Assembly (NCBI GenBank): GCA_964574335.1
Contig: CAZNNH010000027.1
Location: forward strand, 1 to 51,476
Origin: CAZNNH01 sp964574335
GTDB taxonomy: Bacteria; Acidobacteriota; Vicinamibacteria; Fen-336
Length of the DNA: 51,476 nt
Direction of reading: 5' to 3'
In this document: positions 18,396 through 25,897 of the stretch, one piece after another
Layout: every line of letters begins with the position of its first letter
Numbering within the stretch: position 1 is the first letter of the stretch
Notes under the pieces: model-generated
What the model was told of the DNA's origin: nothing
The model's database searches: none
What the model saw: the letters and a program-made list of their open reading frames with translations, nothing else
Made by a program: the position numbers and the translations under genes

Positions 18396-18419
18396 CCGGT
18401 CGCGCTAGGGGCCGCCAGC

Positions 18420-20123
18420 ATGGATGTTCTGGGGATCAACTACTCGATCGACGCGGCGGCGGCGCTGGTGCGCGACGGCGAGCCGATCGCCGCCGTGACC
18501 GATGAGCGCTTCACCGGCAAGAAGCACTCGCGCGACTTCCCGGTCGAGTCGCTGGACTACTGCCTGCGCCACGGGAAGACCGACCTCTCCGCGGTGGACG
18601 CGGTGGCCTTCTTCTGGAACCCGGCCATCCACCTGCAGAGCTTCAGCCTGCGCCGGTCGGGCAGCGTCCGGCACCAGGTCGAGTACCTGGCGAACCTTCC
18701 CAACTACCTGCTGTCGCGGTATCCCACTCCCTGGACCGAGCTTCGGGTCGAGCACCTCGAGCAGCGCCTGGCCATCGAGGGGGCCCGGCACCCGCTGCGC
18801 ATCGTCTACGTCAGCCACCACCTCGCCCACGCCGCCAGCGCCTTCTTCGTCTCGCCGTTCGAGGAGGCCGCCATCCTCACCGTGGACGGCTACGGCGAGC
18901 GCGCCGCCGTCTTCATGGGACAGGGAAGGGGCAACCGGATCGAGCGGCTGGCCGAGATCGAGTTCCCCCATTCGCTCGGCGCCTTCTACGCCGCGATCAC
19001 GCAGTACCTGGGATACGCGGCCAATCGGGATGAAGGGAAGGTGATGGGCCTCGCCGCCCACGGCGAGCCCCGCTTCGCCCGCGATTTCAGGGAGATCGTG
19101 CGCCTGTTGCCCGAGGGGGGCCTGGAGCTGGACCTGTCGTACTTTGCCTTCCACCAGGAGCGACCCCGCCGCTACTCGCGCAAGCTGCTGGAGCTGCTCG
19201 GGCCGGAGCGGCGGCCGGACGATGACCTGGACCAGCGACACCGCGACGTGGCGGCCAGCGCCCAGCGGGTGCTCGAAGAGGGGATGATCCACCTGGGGCG
19301 GGAGCTCCGGCGTCGGACCGGCGCCGGTCGGGTCTGCCTGGCCGGCGGCGTCACCCTCAACTGCGTGGCCAACTCCCGCCTGCTGGAGGAGGCGGGCTTC
19401 GACGAGGCGTTCATCCAGCCGGCGGCCGGCGACAACGGGACGTCGCTGGGGGCCGCCCTCTACGTCCATCACCAGGTCGATGGCGCAGAGAGGGGCCACG
19501 TGATGCGCTCGGACGCCCTGGGCCCCGAGTACGGGGAGGACGAGATCGTCCGGGAGCTCAGCCATTCCGGGGCGCGGTTCGAGCGGGTGGAGGACATCGC
19601 CTCCTGCTGCGCGGGAAGGATCGCGAAGGGCGAGATCATCGGCTGGTTCCAGGGGCGGATGGAGTTCGGCCCGCGGGCCCTCGGGCAACGGAGCATCCTG
19701 GCCGACCCGCGTGGGAAGGACGTCAAGCGACGGCTCGACGACAGCGTCAAGCGGCGGGAGCCGTACCGGCCCTACGCCCCGGCGGTGCTGGCGGCGGCCC
19801 ACGACCGCTACTTCAGCGGCCCCGGTCCCTCGCCGTTCATGCTCAAGAGCTACCGGGTGCGGACGGAGGTACGGGCACAGATCCCGGCCGTGGTCCACGT
19901 CGACGGCTCGGCGCGGGTGCAGACCGTCGAGCCGGAGGTCCGCCCGCTGCTCCACCGCCTGATCCAGGACTTCGAGGCCGAGACCGGCGTGCCGCTGCTG
20001 CTGAACACCTCGTTCAACGGCCGCGGCGAGACGATGGTGGCCACGCCGCGCGACGCGCTGCGCTGCTTCTTCTCCACCGGGCTCGACGCCCTGGCGATCG
20101 GCCCGTTCCTGGTGGTGAAGTAG
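18420..20123 (+). CDS. Carbamoyltransferase (NodU/CmcH/TobZ family)
   Basis: A 567-aa enzyme that transfers a carbamoyl group from carbamoyl phosphate, through carbamoyl-adenylate, to a sugar hydroxyl. The N-terminal ASKHA/Kae1-like domain shows MDVLGINYSIDAAAALV, the metal-binding histidines of VSHHLAHAASAF, LTVDGYGE and EGKVMGLAAHGEP. CLAGGVTLNCVAN and the adenylate-site loop IQPAAGDNGTSLGAA follow. The C-terminal domain has MEFGPRALGQRSILADPR and LLNTSFNGRGE. The ATG at 18420 is chosen because it starts the first strand; an open frame upstream only crosses the repeats. It probably carbamoylates the cell-surface glycan. Confidence 0.94.
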   Translation: MDVLGINYSIDAAAALVRDGEPIAAVTDERFTGKKHSRDFPVESLDYCLRHGKTDLSAVDAVAFFWNPAIHLQSFSLRRSGSVRHQVEYLANLPNYLLSRYPTPWTELRVEHLEQRLAIEGARHPLRIVYVSHHLAHAASAFFVSPFEEAAILTVDGYGERAAVFMGQGRGNRIERLAEIEFPHSLGAFYAAITQYLGYAANRDEGKVMGLAAHGEPRFARDFREIVRLLPEGGLELDLSYFAFHQERPRRYSRKLLELLGPERRPDDDLDQRHRDVAASAQRVLEEGMIHLGRELRRRTGAGRVCLAGGVTLNCVANSRLLEEAGFDEAFIQPAAGDNGTSLGAALYVHHQVDGAERGHVMRSDALGPEYGEDEIVRELSHSGARFERVEDIASCCAGRIAKGEIIGWFQGRMEFGPRALGQRSILADPRGKDVKRRLDDSVKRREPYRPYAPAVLAAAHDRYFSGPGPSPFMLKSYRVRTEVRAQIPAVVHVDGSARVQTVEPEVRPLLHRLIQDFEAETGVPLLLNTSFNGRGETMVATPRDALRCFFSTGLDALAIGPFLVVK

Positions 20124-20136
20124 GCGCCGGGGTCGA

Positions 20137-20826
20137 GTGAGCCAGAGCCTCACCATCATCGTGCCCGCCTACAACGAGGCCGGCAACCTCGCGGTGGTGG
20201 CCGGGCAGATCGAGGAGCAGGCGGCGCTCTCGGCCCCCGAGCACGAGATCGTCATCGTCGACGACGGGAGCACCGACGCCACCCTGGCGGTGGCTCACGA
20301 GCTGGCGGAGCGGCTCGACCGGGTGCGGGTGGTGGCGCACCCGAAGAACCAGGGGTCGGGGGCCGCCATCCTCACCGGGATCGCCCACGCGCGGTGTGAG
20401 CTGGTGATGTACATCCCTGCCGACGGCCAGTTCCACCTCCCCGAGATCGCGACCTTCCTCGACGCCATGGAGGGGAACGACATCGTGATCGGCGCCCGCA
20501 TCAAGCGCAGCGACTACTCGCGCTTCCGGCTGCTCAGCTCCCGGGTCTTCATCCTGCTGGTCAACCGCCTCTTCCACCAGAGCTTCCAGGACGTCAACTG
20601 GGTGCACATGTGGCGGCGCCGGATCTTCGAGAAGGTGACTCCCCGCTCCCGCGGCGTCTTCCTGCTGGAGGAGATCCTGGTCCGGGCCCAGCGCGCCGGC
20701 TTCCAGGTCGCCGAGATCCAGTCGTTCTACATCCCGCGGCGCTCGGGCCGGGCCAAGGGCGGCGACCCGCGCACCATCCTGCGCACCATCGTCGAGATGC
20801 TGCGCTTCTGGTGGGAGCCGAGGTGA
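20137..20826 (+). CDS. Glycosyltransferase family 2 (DPM1-like, soluble)
   Basis: A 229-aa GT2 enzyme with TIIVPAYNEAGNLAVV, IVDDGSTDATL, GSGAAILTGI and the metal site YIPADGQFHLPE. It has no strong membrane helix at the C-terminus. The organisation is that of polyprenyl-phosphate sugar synthases. It starts with GTG 13 nt after the carbamoyltransferase stop and overlaps the deacetylase by GTGA. It is a paralogue in type of the gene at 8082, so two polyprenyl-linked sugars may be made here. Confidence 0.87.
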   Translation: MSQSLTIIVPAYNEAGNLAVVAGQIEEQAALSAPEHEIVIVDDGSTDATLAVAHELAERLDRVRVVAHPKNQGSGAAILTGIAHARCELVMYIPADGQFHLPEIATFLDAMEGNDIVIGARIKRSDYSRFRLLSSRVFILLVNRLFHQSFQDVNWVHMWRRRIFEKVTPRSRGVFLLEEILVRAQRAGFQVAEIQSFYIPRRSGRAKGGDPRTILRTIVEMLRFWWEPR

Positions 20827-22049
20827 CCGTGGATCCCGGACGACCGGTACCCGGCCGGCTGGTCTCGATCGAGATGGAGGCGGAGCTTCGCCCCCCGTGG
20901 CTGGAGCCGGGCCGGCCGGTTCGCTACTGGAGCCAGCGGGAGCCGCGGGAGGATGGCGTCGGGGGGCGGGTGCTGGCCTGGCTGGTGACGTCCGGGCGTC
21001 GCCTGCCGCTGGTCCTCGAGCGCGCCCCGGGGGAGATCGAGCTTCGCTTCGATCCGGAGGAGGCGGTCACTGCGCTCCTCCACGAGCGCTACCTGCAACC
21101 CCTTCGGCCGCTGCACACGTACCTTCCCGTTCCCTACCAGTGGGTGCCGGGGCGGATCCGCCTGGCCCTGCTCCGCCTGATGACGAGGCGACCGGCCGCG
21201 GCGGATCCCGGGTTTCCGGACTGGCCGATCGAGCCGGCCGTCGAGGCGATCCGCTTCCTCGCACTGGCGGCCCGGAGGCGGGCGGCGGGAGAGCCGGCCG
21301 GCCCCGCGCCGGCGCCCTGGCCGGAGGGGAAGCGCTACGCCTTCGCCCTCAGCCACGACGTGGACACCGCGGCCGGTCTTGGCCGGGTGGAGGGGATCGC
21401 CGCCCTCGAGGCCGGGCTCGGCTTCACCTCGACCTGGTTCGTGGTCGGCCGCGGCTACCTGCTGGACCACCCGCAGCTCGACCGGCTGCGGGAAGAGGGG
21501 CACGAGATCGGCCTGCACGGCGATCGGCACGACAACCGGATCGCCTACCTGGCCGAGCCTCGCATCCGGGCCCGCCTGGAGGCCTGCCGGGGGGTGGTCG
21601 AGCGCCAGCGGATGGCGGGGTTCCGCTCCCCCTCGCTGCTCTCGAGCCCGCCCCTGCGGAAGGTCCTGGCCGAGACGTTCCAGTACGCGAGCGACACCCC
21701 CGATACCGAGAAGGACTCCCTGATCGGCCCCCGGCGCGGCTGCTCGACCTGCTTCCCGTTCCGGCGGGACGGCCTGCTGGAGATCCCGATCACGCTGCCG
21801 ATGGAGGACAAGCTGCTCTCGGCGGGGCTCGACGAGGACGCCATCCTGCGGCTGTGGCGGCGCAAGCTCGAGTGGGTGCGAGAGGTCGGCGGCCTGGCCC
21901 AGCTCGTCACCCACGCCGAGCCGCACCTGCTTGATCGCTGCGCACGGGCCTATCGGGAGATACTGGGGGAGGTCGCCGCGGACCCGGCGGCCTACTGCGC
22001 CAACCTGGGAGAGATCGCCCGGTGGTGGAAGGAGCCCGAAGTCAGATGA
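20823..22049 (+). CDS. Polysaccharide deacetylase (NodB/CE4-like)
   Basis: A 408-aa protein with a NodB-homology domain after a variable N-terminal region of about 170 residues. ALSHDVDTA (near residue 176) carries the catalytic base and a metal aspartate, and GLHGDRHDN holds the HxxxH metal site, as in PuuE/PgdA relatives. FRSPSLLSS is motif 3. No signal peptide is visible, so it may act on cytoplasmic lipid-linked sugars rather than finished polymer. It starts with GTG in a GTGA overlap and ends in an ATGA overlap with the PP-loop gene. An alternative GTG at 20829 would shorten it by two codons. Confidence 0.83.
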   Translation: MTVDPGRPVPGRLVSIEMEAELRPPWLEPGRPVRYWSQREPREDGVGGRVLAWLVTSGRRLPLVLERAPGEIELRFDPEEAVTALLHERYLQPLRPLHTYLPVPYQWVPGRIRLALLRLMTRRPAAADPGFPDWPIEPAVEAIRFLALAARRRAAGEPAGPAPAPWPEGKRYAFALSHDVDTAAGLGRVEGIAALEAGLGFTSTWFVVGRGYLLDHPQLDRLREEGHEIGLHGDRHDNRIAYLAEPRIRARLEACRGVVERQRMAGFRSPSLLSSPPLRKVLAETFQYASDTPDTEKDSLIGPRRGCSTCFPFRRDGLLEIPITLPMEDKLLSAGLDEDAILRLWRRKLEWVREVGGLAQLVTHAEPHLLDRCARAYREILGEVAADPAAYCANLGEIARWWKEPEVR

Positions 22050-22867
22050 GCCAGTTGCCGTCCTTCAGCTACCAGCAGGCCACCGTGCTCTACTCCGGAG
22101 GGACCGACTCGACGCTGGCCGCGGTGAAGATGCTCGACCAGTGTCGGAAGGTCACCCTGCTCACCCTCGACCCCGGCTTCATCTTCTTCGTGGACAACTC
22201 CACCCGGCACGCGGAGGCCCTGCGCCGCGTGTACGGGAAAGACCGGGTCGAGCACCAGATCGTGCTCATCCGCGAGGAGATCCGGGAGGTGCTGTTCGGC
22301 GACGTCCGGGCCGACCTGGGCAAGTACGGCTTCGACATGACCGCTCTGGTGTGTATGGGGTGTAGGCTCTCGATGCACACCCGGGCCATCATCTACAACC
22401 TGGAGAACGCCATCCCGGTGCTGGCCGACGGCAGCATCCAGAAGCAGGACGCCATCCCCGAGCAGCGGCCGCAGGTGCTTTCCTCGAACCGGGATCTCTA
22501 CCTGGAGCGTTACGGCATCCGCCACCTCTCGCCGATCTACGAGGAGGACCGATCCGACCTCCGGCTGGAGGAGCTGGGGATCGCCACCCGCCGCGGCCTC
22601 AAGCGGCAGTTCATCTTCTTCGAGACCCAGGCCACCTGCCCCTTCGGCGTCACCGCCGACGTCTACGCGCGCATGTTCTACAAGCCCCTGATGGGGGACT
22701 CCACGAGCGGCCAGTCGGTGGGCTACTGCCGGGAGAAGCATCCCCTGATGCACGCCGCCATCGAGGGCTACTTCGCTCGCAAGGGGGTGGCCCTGCAGCC
22801 GCTGGTGGATCGCCTGAAGGAGCAGCACCAGGCCGCGCAGGGAGGTGAGGTCGATGGCGGGCGCTAA
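22046..22867 (+). CDS. PP-loop superfamily ATP pyrophosphatase-like enzyme
   Basis: A 273-aa protein whose P-loop YSGGTDST (residues 16-23) marks the N-type ATP pyrophosphatase fold, which adenylates a carbonyl before attack by ammonia or sulfur. It keeps Cys pairs in VCMGCRLSMHTRA and a later TCPFG, as in QueC-like or thiolating members. It is shorter than WbpG-type N-acetyl sugar amidotransferases, so it may form a distinct subgroup. The ATG at 22046 overlaps the deacetylase stop and follows a GGAAGGAG-like Shine-Dalgarno. Amidation or thiolation of a sugar is plausible from context; the substrate is unknown. Confidence 0.8.
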   Translation: MSQLPSFSYQQATVLYSGGTDSTLAAVKMLDQCRKVTLLTLDPGFIFFVDNSTRHAEALRRVYGKDRVEHQIVLIREEIREVLFGDVRADLGKYGFDMTALVCMGCRLSMHTRAIIYNLENAIPVLADGSIQKQDAIPEQRPQVLSSNRDLYLERYGIRHLSPIYEEDRSDLRLEELGIATRRGLKRQFIFFETQATCPFGVTADVYARMFYKPLMGDSTSGQSVGYCREKHPLMHAAIEGYFARKGVALQPLVDRLKEQHQAAQGGEVDGGR

Positions 22868-23021
22868 CGGGCCGATGGTGCGGCTGGGGCGCTTCGCCGG
22901 CCGCTACGTGATCGCGGCGGTGATGATCCCGGTGGGCGTGGCGCTGGGTCTCGGCGGCCTCGTCCAGTTCGCCTGGAGGCGGCGCTCCCGAAAGGTCGCC
23001 CCACCCGGAGCCGGAGGCTGA
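22854..23021 (+). CDS. 55-aa single-pass membrane protein
   Basis: A short frame of 55 codons with a good ribosome site (GGGAGGTGAGG, then ATG 3 nt later). It overlaps the end of the PP-loop gene by 14 nt and stops 8 nt before the oxidoreductase. Residues about 19-40 are hydrophobic (YVIAAVMIPVGVALGLGGL). Basic residues lie on both sides (RLGRFAGR, WRRRSRK), which gives a single membrane segment with a cationic tail. Spacing and ribosome site support translation. No family is recognised; a small subunit anchoring a cluster enzyme to the membrane is possible. Confidence 0.6.
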   Translation: MAGANGPMVRLGRFAGRYVIAAVMIPVGVALGLGGLVQFAWRRRSRKVAPPGAGG

Positions 23022-23029
23022 GCTCGCGG

Positions 23030-24067
23030 ATGGTGGCGAAGGACGTGGTGCTGGCCCAGATCGGCTGCGGCTACTGGGGCCCGAACCTGCTGCGGGTCTT
23101 CTCGGCCCAGCCGGGGTGTCGCGTCAAGTGGGTGGCCGAGCCCAGGCCCGAGCGGCGCGAGTACGTCCGCTCGTCCTATCCCCAGGTCGAGGTCCTCGAG
23201 TCCGGCCAGGCGGTGCTGGACGACCCCGAGGTGGACGGGGTGGTCATCGCCACCCCGGCCTCGACCCACTTCGACCTGGCCCAGGCGGCGCTTCGGGCCG
23301 GCAAGCACGTCCTGGTGGAGAAGCCCCTGGCCTTCACGCTGAAGGACGCGGACGCTCTGCTTCAGCTCTCGGACCGCAGCGGACGGGTGCTGATGATCGG
23401 GCACACGTTCCTGTACAACGACGCGGTGAGACGGATGCGGGCGCTGGTCGAGTCGGGCGAGATCGGCGACATCCACTACATCTACACCCAGCGGCTGAAC
23501 CTCGGCCAGATCCGGACCGACGTCAACGTCTGGTGGAACCTGGCCCCCCACGACGTCAGCATCCTCTCCTTCCTGCTCGGCGGCCAGAAGGCCGAGACGG
23601 TGACCGCCCAGGGCGTGGCCCAGCTCCAGGCCAGGATCGAGGACGTGGTGTTCGCGGTGTTGCGCTACCCGAGCGGCGTCACCGCCCACGTCCACGTGAG
23701 CTGGCTGGACCCGGGCAAGGTTCGGAAGGTGATCGTGGTGGGAAGCCGCAAGATGCTGGTGTACGACGACGTGCGCGACCAGAAGCTGGCCATCTTCGAC
23801 CGCGGGATCGACCGCGTCCCCGCCCTCGGGGACCGGATGGACTTCGACCGGTACGACGGCTACCAGCTCATCCGGCGGCTGGGCGACGTGGTGCTGCCCA
23901 ACGTCGAGGTGCGGGAGCCGCTCAAGGTGGAGGCCGCCCACTTTCTGGAGTGCGTGCGCACCGGCTCTGCGCCCCTGACCGGACCGCGCCACGGCCGCGA
24001 CGTGGTCGCCACCCTCGAGGCCGGGCAGCAGTCGCTAGGCGGCGGCGGGATCGTGCCGGTGGGGTGA
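23030..24067 (+). CDS. Gfo/Idh/MocA-family oxidoreductase
   Basis: A 345-aa NAD(P)-dependent sugar dehydrogenase or ketoreductase. The N-terminal Rossmann domain starts QIGCGYWGPNLLRVF. The family lysine lies in VLVEKPLAFTLKDA, followed by IGHTFLYNDAVRRM. NVWWNLAPHDVSIL contains the conserved Asp/His region of WlbA- and BplA-type enzymes that oxidise nucleotide-linked sugars, so a UDP-sugar 3-dehydrogenase role is attractive next to a DegT aminotransferase. It is the last gene of the polysaccharide cluster and runs 33 nt into the convergent protease gene. Confidence 0.88.
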   Translation: MVAKDVVLAQIGCGYWGPNLLRVFSAQPGCRVKWVAEPRPERREYVRSSYPQVEVLESGQAVLDDPEVDGVVIATPASTHFDLAQAALRAGKHVLVEKPLAFTLKDADALLQLSDRSGRVLMIGHTFLYNDAVRRMRALVESGEIGDIHYIYTQRLNLGQIRTDVNVWWNLAPHDVSILSFLLGGQKAETVTAQGVAQLQARIEDVVFAVLRYPSGVTAHVHVSWLDPGKVRKVIVVGSRKMLVYDDVRDQKLAIFDRGIDRVPALGDRMDFDRYDGYQLIRRLGDVVLPNVEVREPLKVEAAHFLECVRTGSAPLTGPRHGRDVVATLEAGQQSLGGGGIVPVG

Positions 24068-24724
24068 GGAGGCGTACCACAGCGCCCACCCCGTGACCAC
24101 CACGGCGACGGCGATCCAGAGGACGGCCCACAGGGCGCCCGGGATCCCGGTGAGCTGGCCGAGCGCGTTGGCGTCGCTGCCCGGGATGTCCCGCAGCAGC
24201 GCGTCGGAGGCGATGTCCCACACCGCGTAGAGGCAGCTCACCGTCCCCACCACCCGCAGCAGCAGGTCGGAGGCCTGGGCCGGGAGCCAGCGGGCGGTGG
24301 CCAGCAGCGCGGCCGCCGCCAGAAGGCCGAACAGGAAGCCGAACAGGCCCCGCACGTAGACGAGGGTCACCGCCAGGGTGAGCAGGCCGAGGGCGGCGAC
24401 GACGGGTCGGTCGAGCCGGGTGCGCGCCCCGAGCAGCAAGAGCGCCACTCCCCAGGCCAGGCTACCGAGGTAGCCGGCGCTCAGGGTCAGGAACCGCGAG
24501 CCGCCCCGAGTCACGCAGAACCCGCCCTCCTGGGCCTGAAGCTCGATCCGCTCGATCGAGCCGCCGGTCAGGACGGCGGCCAGACCGTGGGAGAGCTCGT
24601 GCAGGAAGACCACGAACAGGCGGAGCGGATACAGGACCCGGGTGTCGAACAGGAAGAGGGCCAGCAGGGCGATCGCCAGGGTGACCAGCACCTCGCGGGC
24701 CCGGCCGGGCCTCGCCTCAGGCAT
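24035..24724 (-). CDS. M50-like membrane metalloprotease
   Basis: A 229-aa polytopic protein with HELSH (residues 42-46) at the end of helix 2, the HExxH zinc motif of intramembrane metalloproteases (M50B-like group). About six hydrophobic segments follow. The second zinc ligand is not obvious; a GSDAN stretch near the C-terminus is one candidate. The ATG overlaps the end of fbp by 8 nt, so it is translated from the same message. The 3' end overlaps the convergent oxidoreductase by 33 nt. The substrate is unknown. Confidence 0.78.
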   Translation of the reverse strand: MPEARPGRAREVLVTLAIALLALFLFDTRVLYPLRLFVVFLHELSHGLAAVLTGGSIERIELQAQEGGFCVTRGGSRFLTLSAGYLGSLAWGVALLLLGARTRLDRPVVAALGLLTLAVTLVYVRGLFGFLFGLLAAAALLATARWLPAQASDLLLRVVGTVSCLYAVWDIASDALLRDIPGSDANALGQLTGIPGALWAVLWIAVAVVVTGWALWYASSPHRHDPAAA

Positions 24725-25763
24725 CGCCCCCGTCGGGCTCGCCTGAGCGGGGCTCGCCGGCGTGGGCGTCCCCCGCGTGCTCGCGGGCCAGACGCTCCGC
24801 CCGCTCGACCTCGGCCTTGGGACCGATGATCAGGCCCGTGCGCTGGTGCAGACGGCTCGGCTCGATGTCGAGGATCCGCCCGTTCCCGTCCGAGGCCGCC
24901 CCGCCGGCGCACTCGGCGATCATGGCCAGGGGGTTGCACTCGTAGAGCAGGCGCAGCTTGCCCTGGCCGGTGCGCTCGTCGGCGGGGTAGAGAAAGACGC
25001 CGCCGTGGAGCAGGTTGCGGTGGAAGTCCGCCACCAGCGAGCCGATGTGGCGGGAGGTGACCCGGCGCTTCTCGCGGTCGTTCTGGCGCTTGACCGACTC
25101 GACGTAGGGCCCTACCCATGCCGGCCAGTAGGGGGCGTTCGACTCGTTGACCGACAGCACCCGGGCGCTCTCCGGCATGCGGATCTCGGGGCGGGTCAGG
25201 AAGTACTCGCCGGCGGCAGGGTCGAGGGTGAAGCCGTCCACGGTGGTGCGGTCCGTGTAGACGAGCACCGTGGACGAGCCGTAGACGATGTAGCCGGCCG
25301 CGATCTGCTCCCGCCCCGGCCGTAGCGTGTCGCGGGTGATCACCTCGTCCTTGCGGCAGCGCCGGTAGATGGCGAAGATGGTCCCGATCGAGACGTTGAC
25401 GTCGATGTTGCTGGACCCGTCCAGGGGGTCGAACAGCACCACGTAGTCCCCGGAGAGCTCGGGGGGTACCTCGATCGGCTCGTGCTCCTCTTCGGAGGCC
25501 AGCGCCGCCACGCATCCGGAGCGCAGCAGCACGTCCAGGAGCGCCGCGTTGGCGATCTGGTCGAGCTTCTGGACCGTCTCCCCCTGGATGTTGGTCTTGC
25601 CGGTGGCGCCCCACAGGTCGAGCAGGCCGGCCCGCCGCACCTGGGCCTGGATCAGCTTCCCGGCCACGCCGATCTGGGTCAGCAGCGCGGAGAGCTGGCC
25701 GGTGGCGCCGGGATGGCTGGCCTGGCGCCTGAGGATGTGCTGGGTGAGCGTCGGTCGGTGCAT
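24717..25763 (-). CDS. fbp: Fructose-1,6-bisphosphatase class I
   Basis: Hydrolyses fructose-1,6-bisphosphate to fructose-6-phosphate in gluconeogenesis, in the cytoplasm. The 348 aa fit class I enzymes. Seen are LASEEEHEP, the metal motif FDPLDGSSNID, and the substrate-binding region GGVFLYPADERTGQGKLRLLYECNP. The start MHRPTLTQHIL at 25763 is preferred over an upstream ATG at 25802, which would add unrelated residues. The end is extended by a hydrophilic tail. It is divergent from pgi, the next enzyme on the same metabolite, across a 134-nt gap, and followed by the overlapping protease gene. Confidence 0.95.
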   Translation of the reverse strand: MHRPTLTQHILRRQASHPGATGQLSALLTQIGVAGKLIQAQVRRAGLLDLWGATGKTNIQGETVQKLDQIANAALLDVLLRSGCVAALASEEEHEPIEVPPELSGDYVVLFDPLDGSSNIDVNVSIGTIFAIYRRCRKDEVITRDTLRPGREQIAAGYIVYGSSTVLVYTDRTTVDGFTLDPAAGEYFLTRPEIRMPESARVLSVNESNAPYWPAWVGPYVESVKRQNDREKRRVTSRHIGSLVADFHRNLLHGGVFLYPADERTGQGKLRLLYECNPLAMIAECAGGAASDGNGRILDIEPSRLHQRTGLIIGPKAEVERAERLAREHAGDAHAGEPRSGEPDGGDA

Positions 25764-25807
25764 GGGATGCTCGATTCTCCCCCGGCGCCGTAGCCACCAC
25801 AAGTGGC

Positions 25808-25847
25808 GTGTTCGGGCCCGGGGGCTCGGGGGGCGGGAGCCCCCCGC
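25808..25847 (-). repeat. Dispersed hairpin repeat, copy A (partial)
   Basis: In reverse orientation this matches the distal part of the repeat at 51.3 kb. It contains the 8-bp hairpin CGGGGGGC/GCCCCCCG (25827-25846) with a 4-nt loop and the GGCCCGAAC-like end. The proximal GAATTCGGTCGCCGCTATCGAG half is missing. It lies in the fbp/pgi divergent gap just upstream of a -10 box, so it could bear on promoter activity. Confidence 0.7.
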
Positions 25848-25850
25848 GTA

Positions 25851-25856
25851 TACAAT
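25851..25856 (+). promoter_or_regulatory. Putative -10 box TACAAT for pgi
   Basis: TACAAT (within GTATACAATGG) is 41 nt upstream of the pgi ATG. The place of a -35 box is taken by the GC-rich repeat hairpin. The same GTATACAATG string occurs at 42373 in the island. Confidence 0.5.
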
Positions 25857-25897
25857 GGCCTGTCGCGTTTTGGTCCACGCGCAGAACGGAGAGGGAG

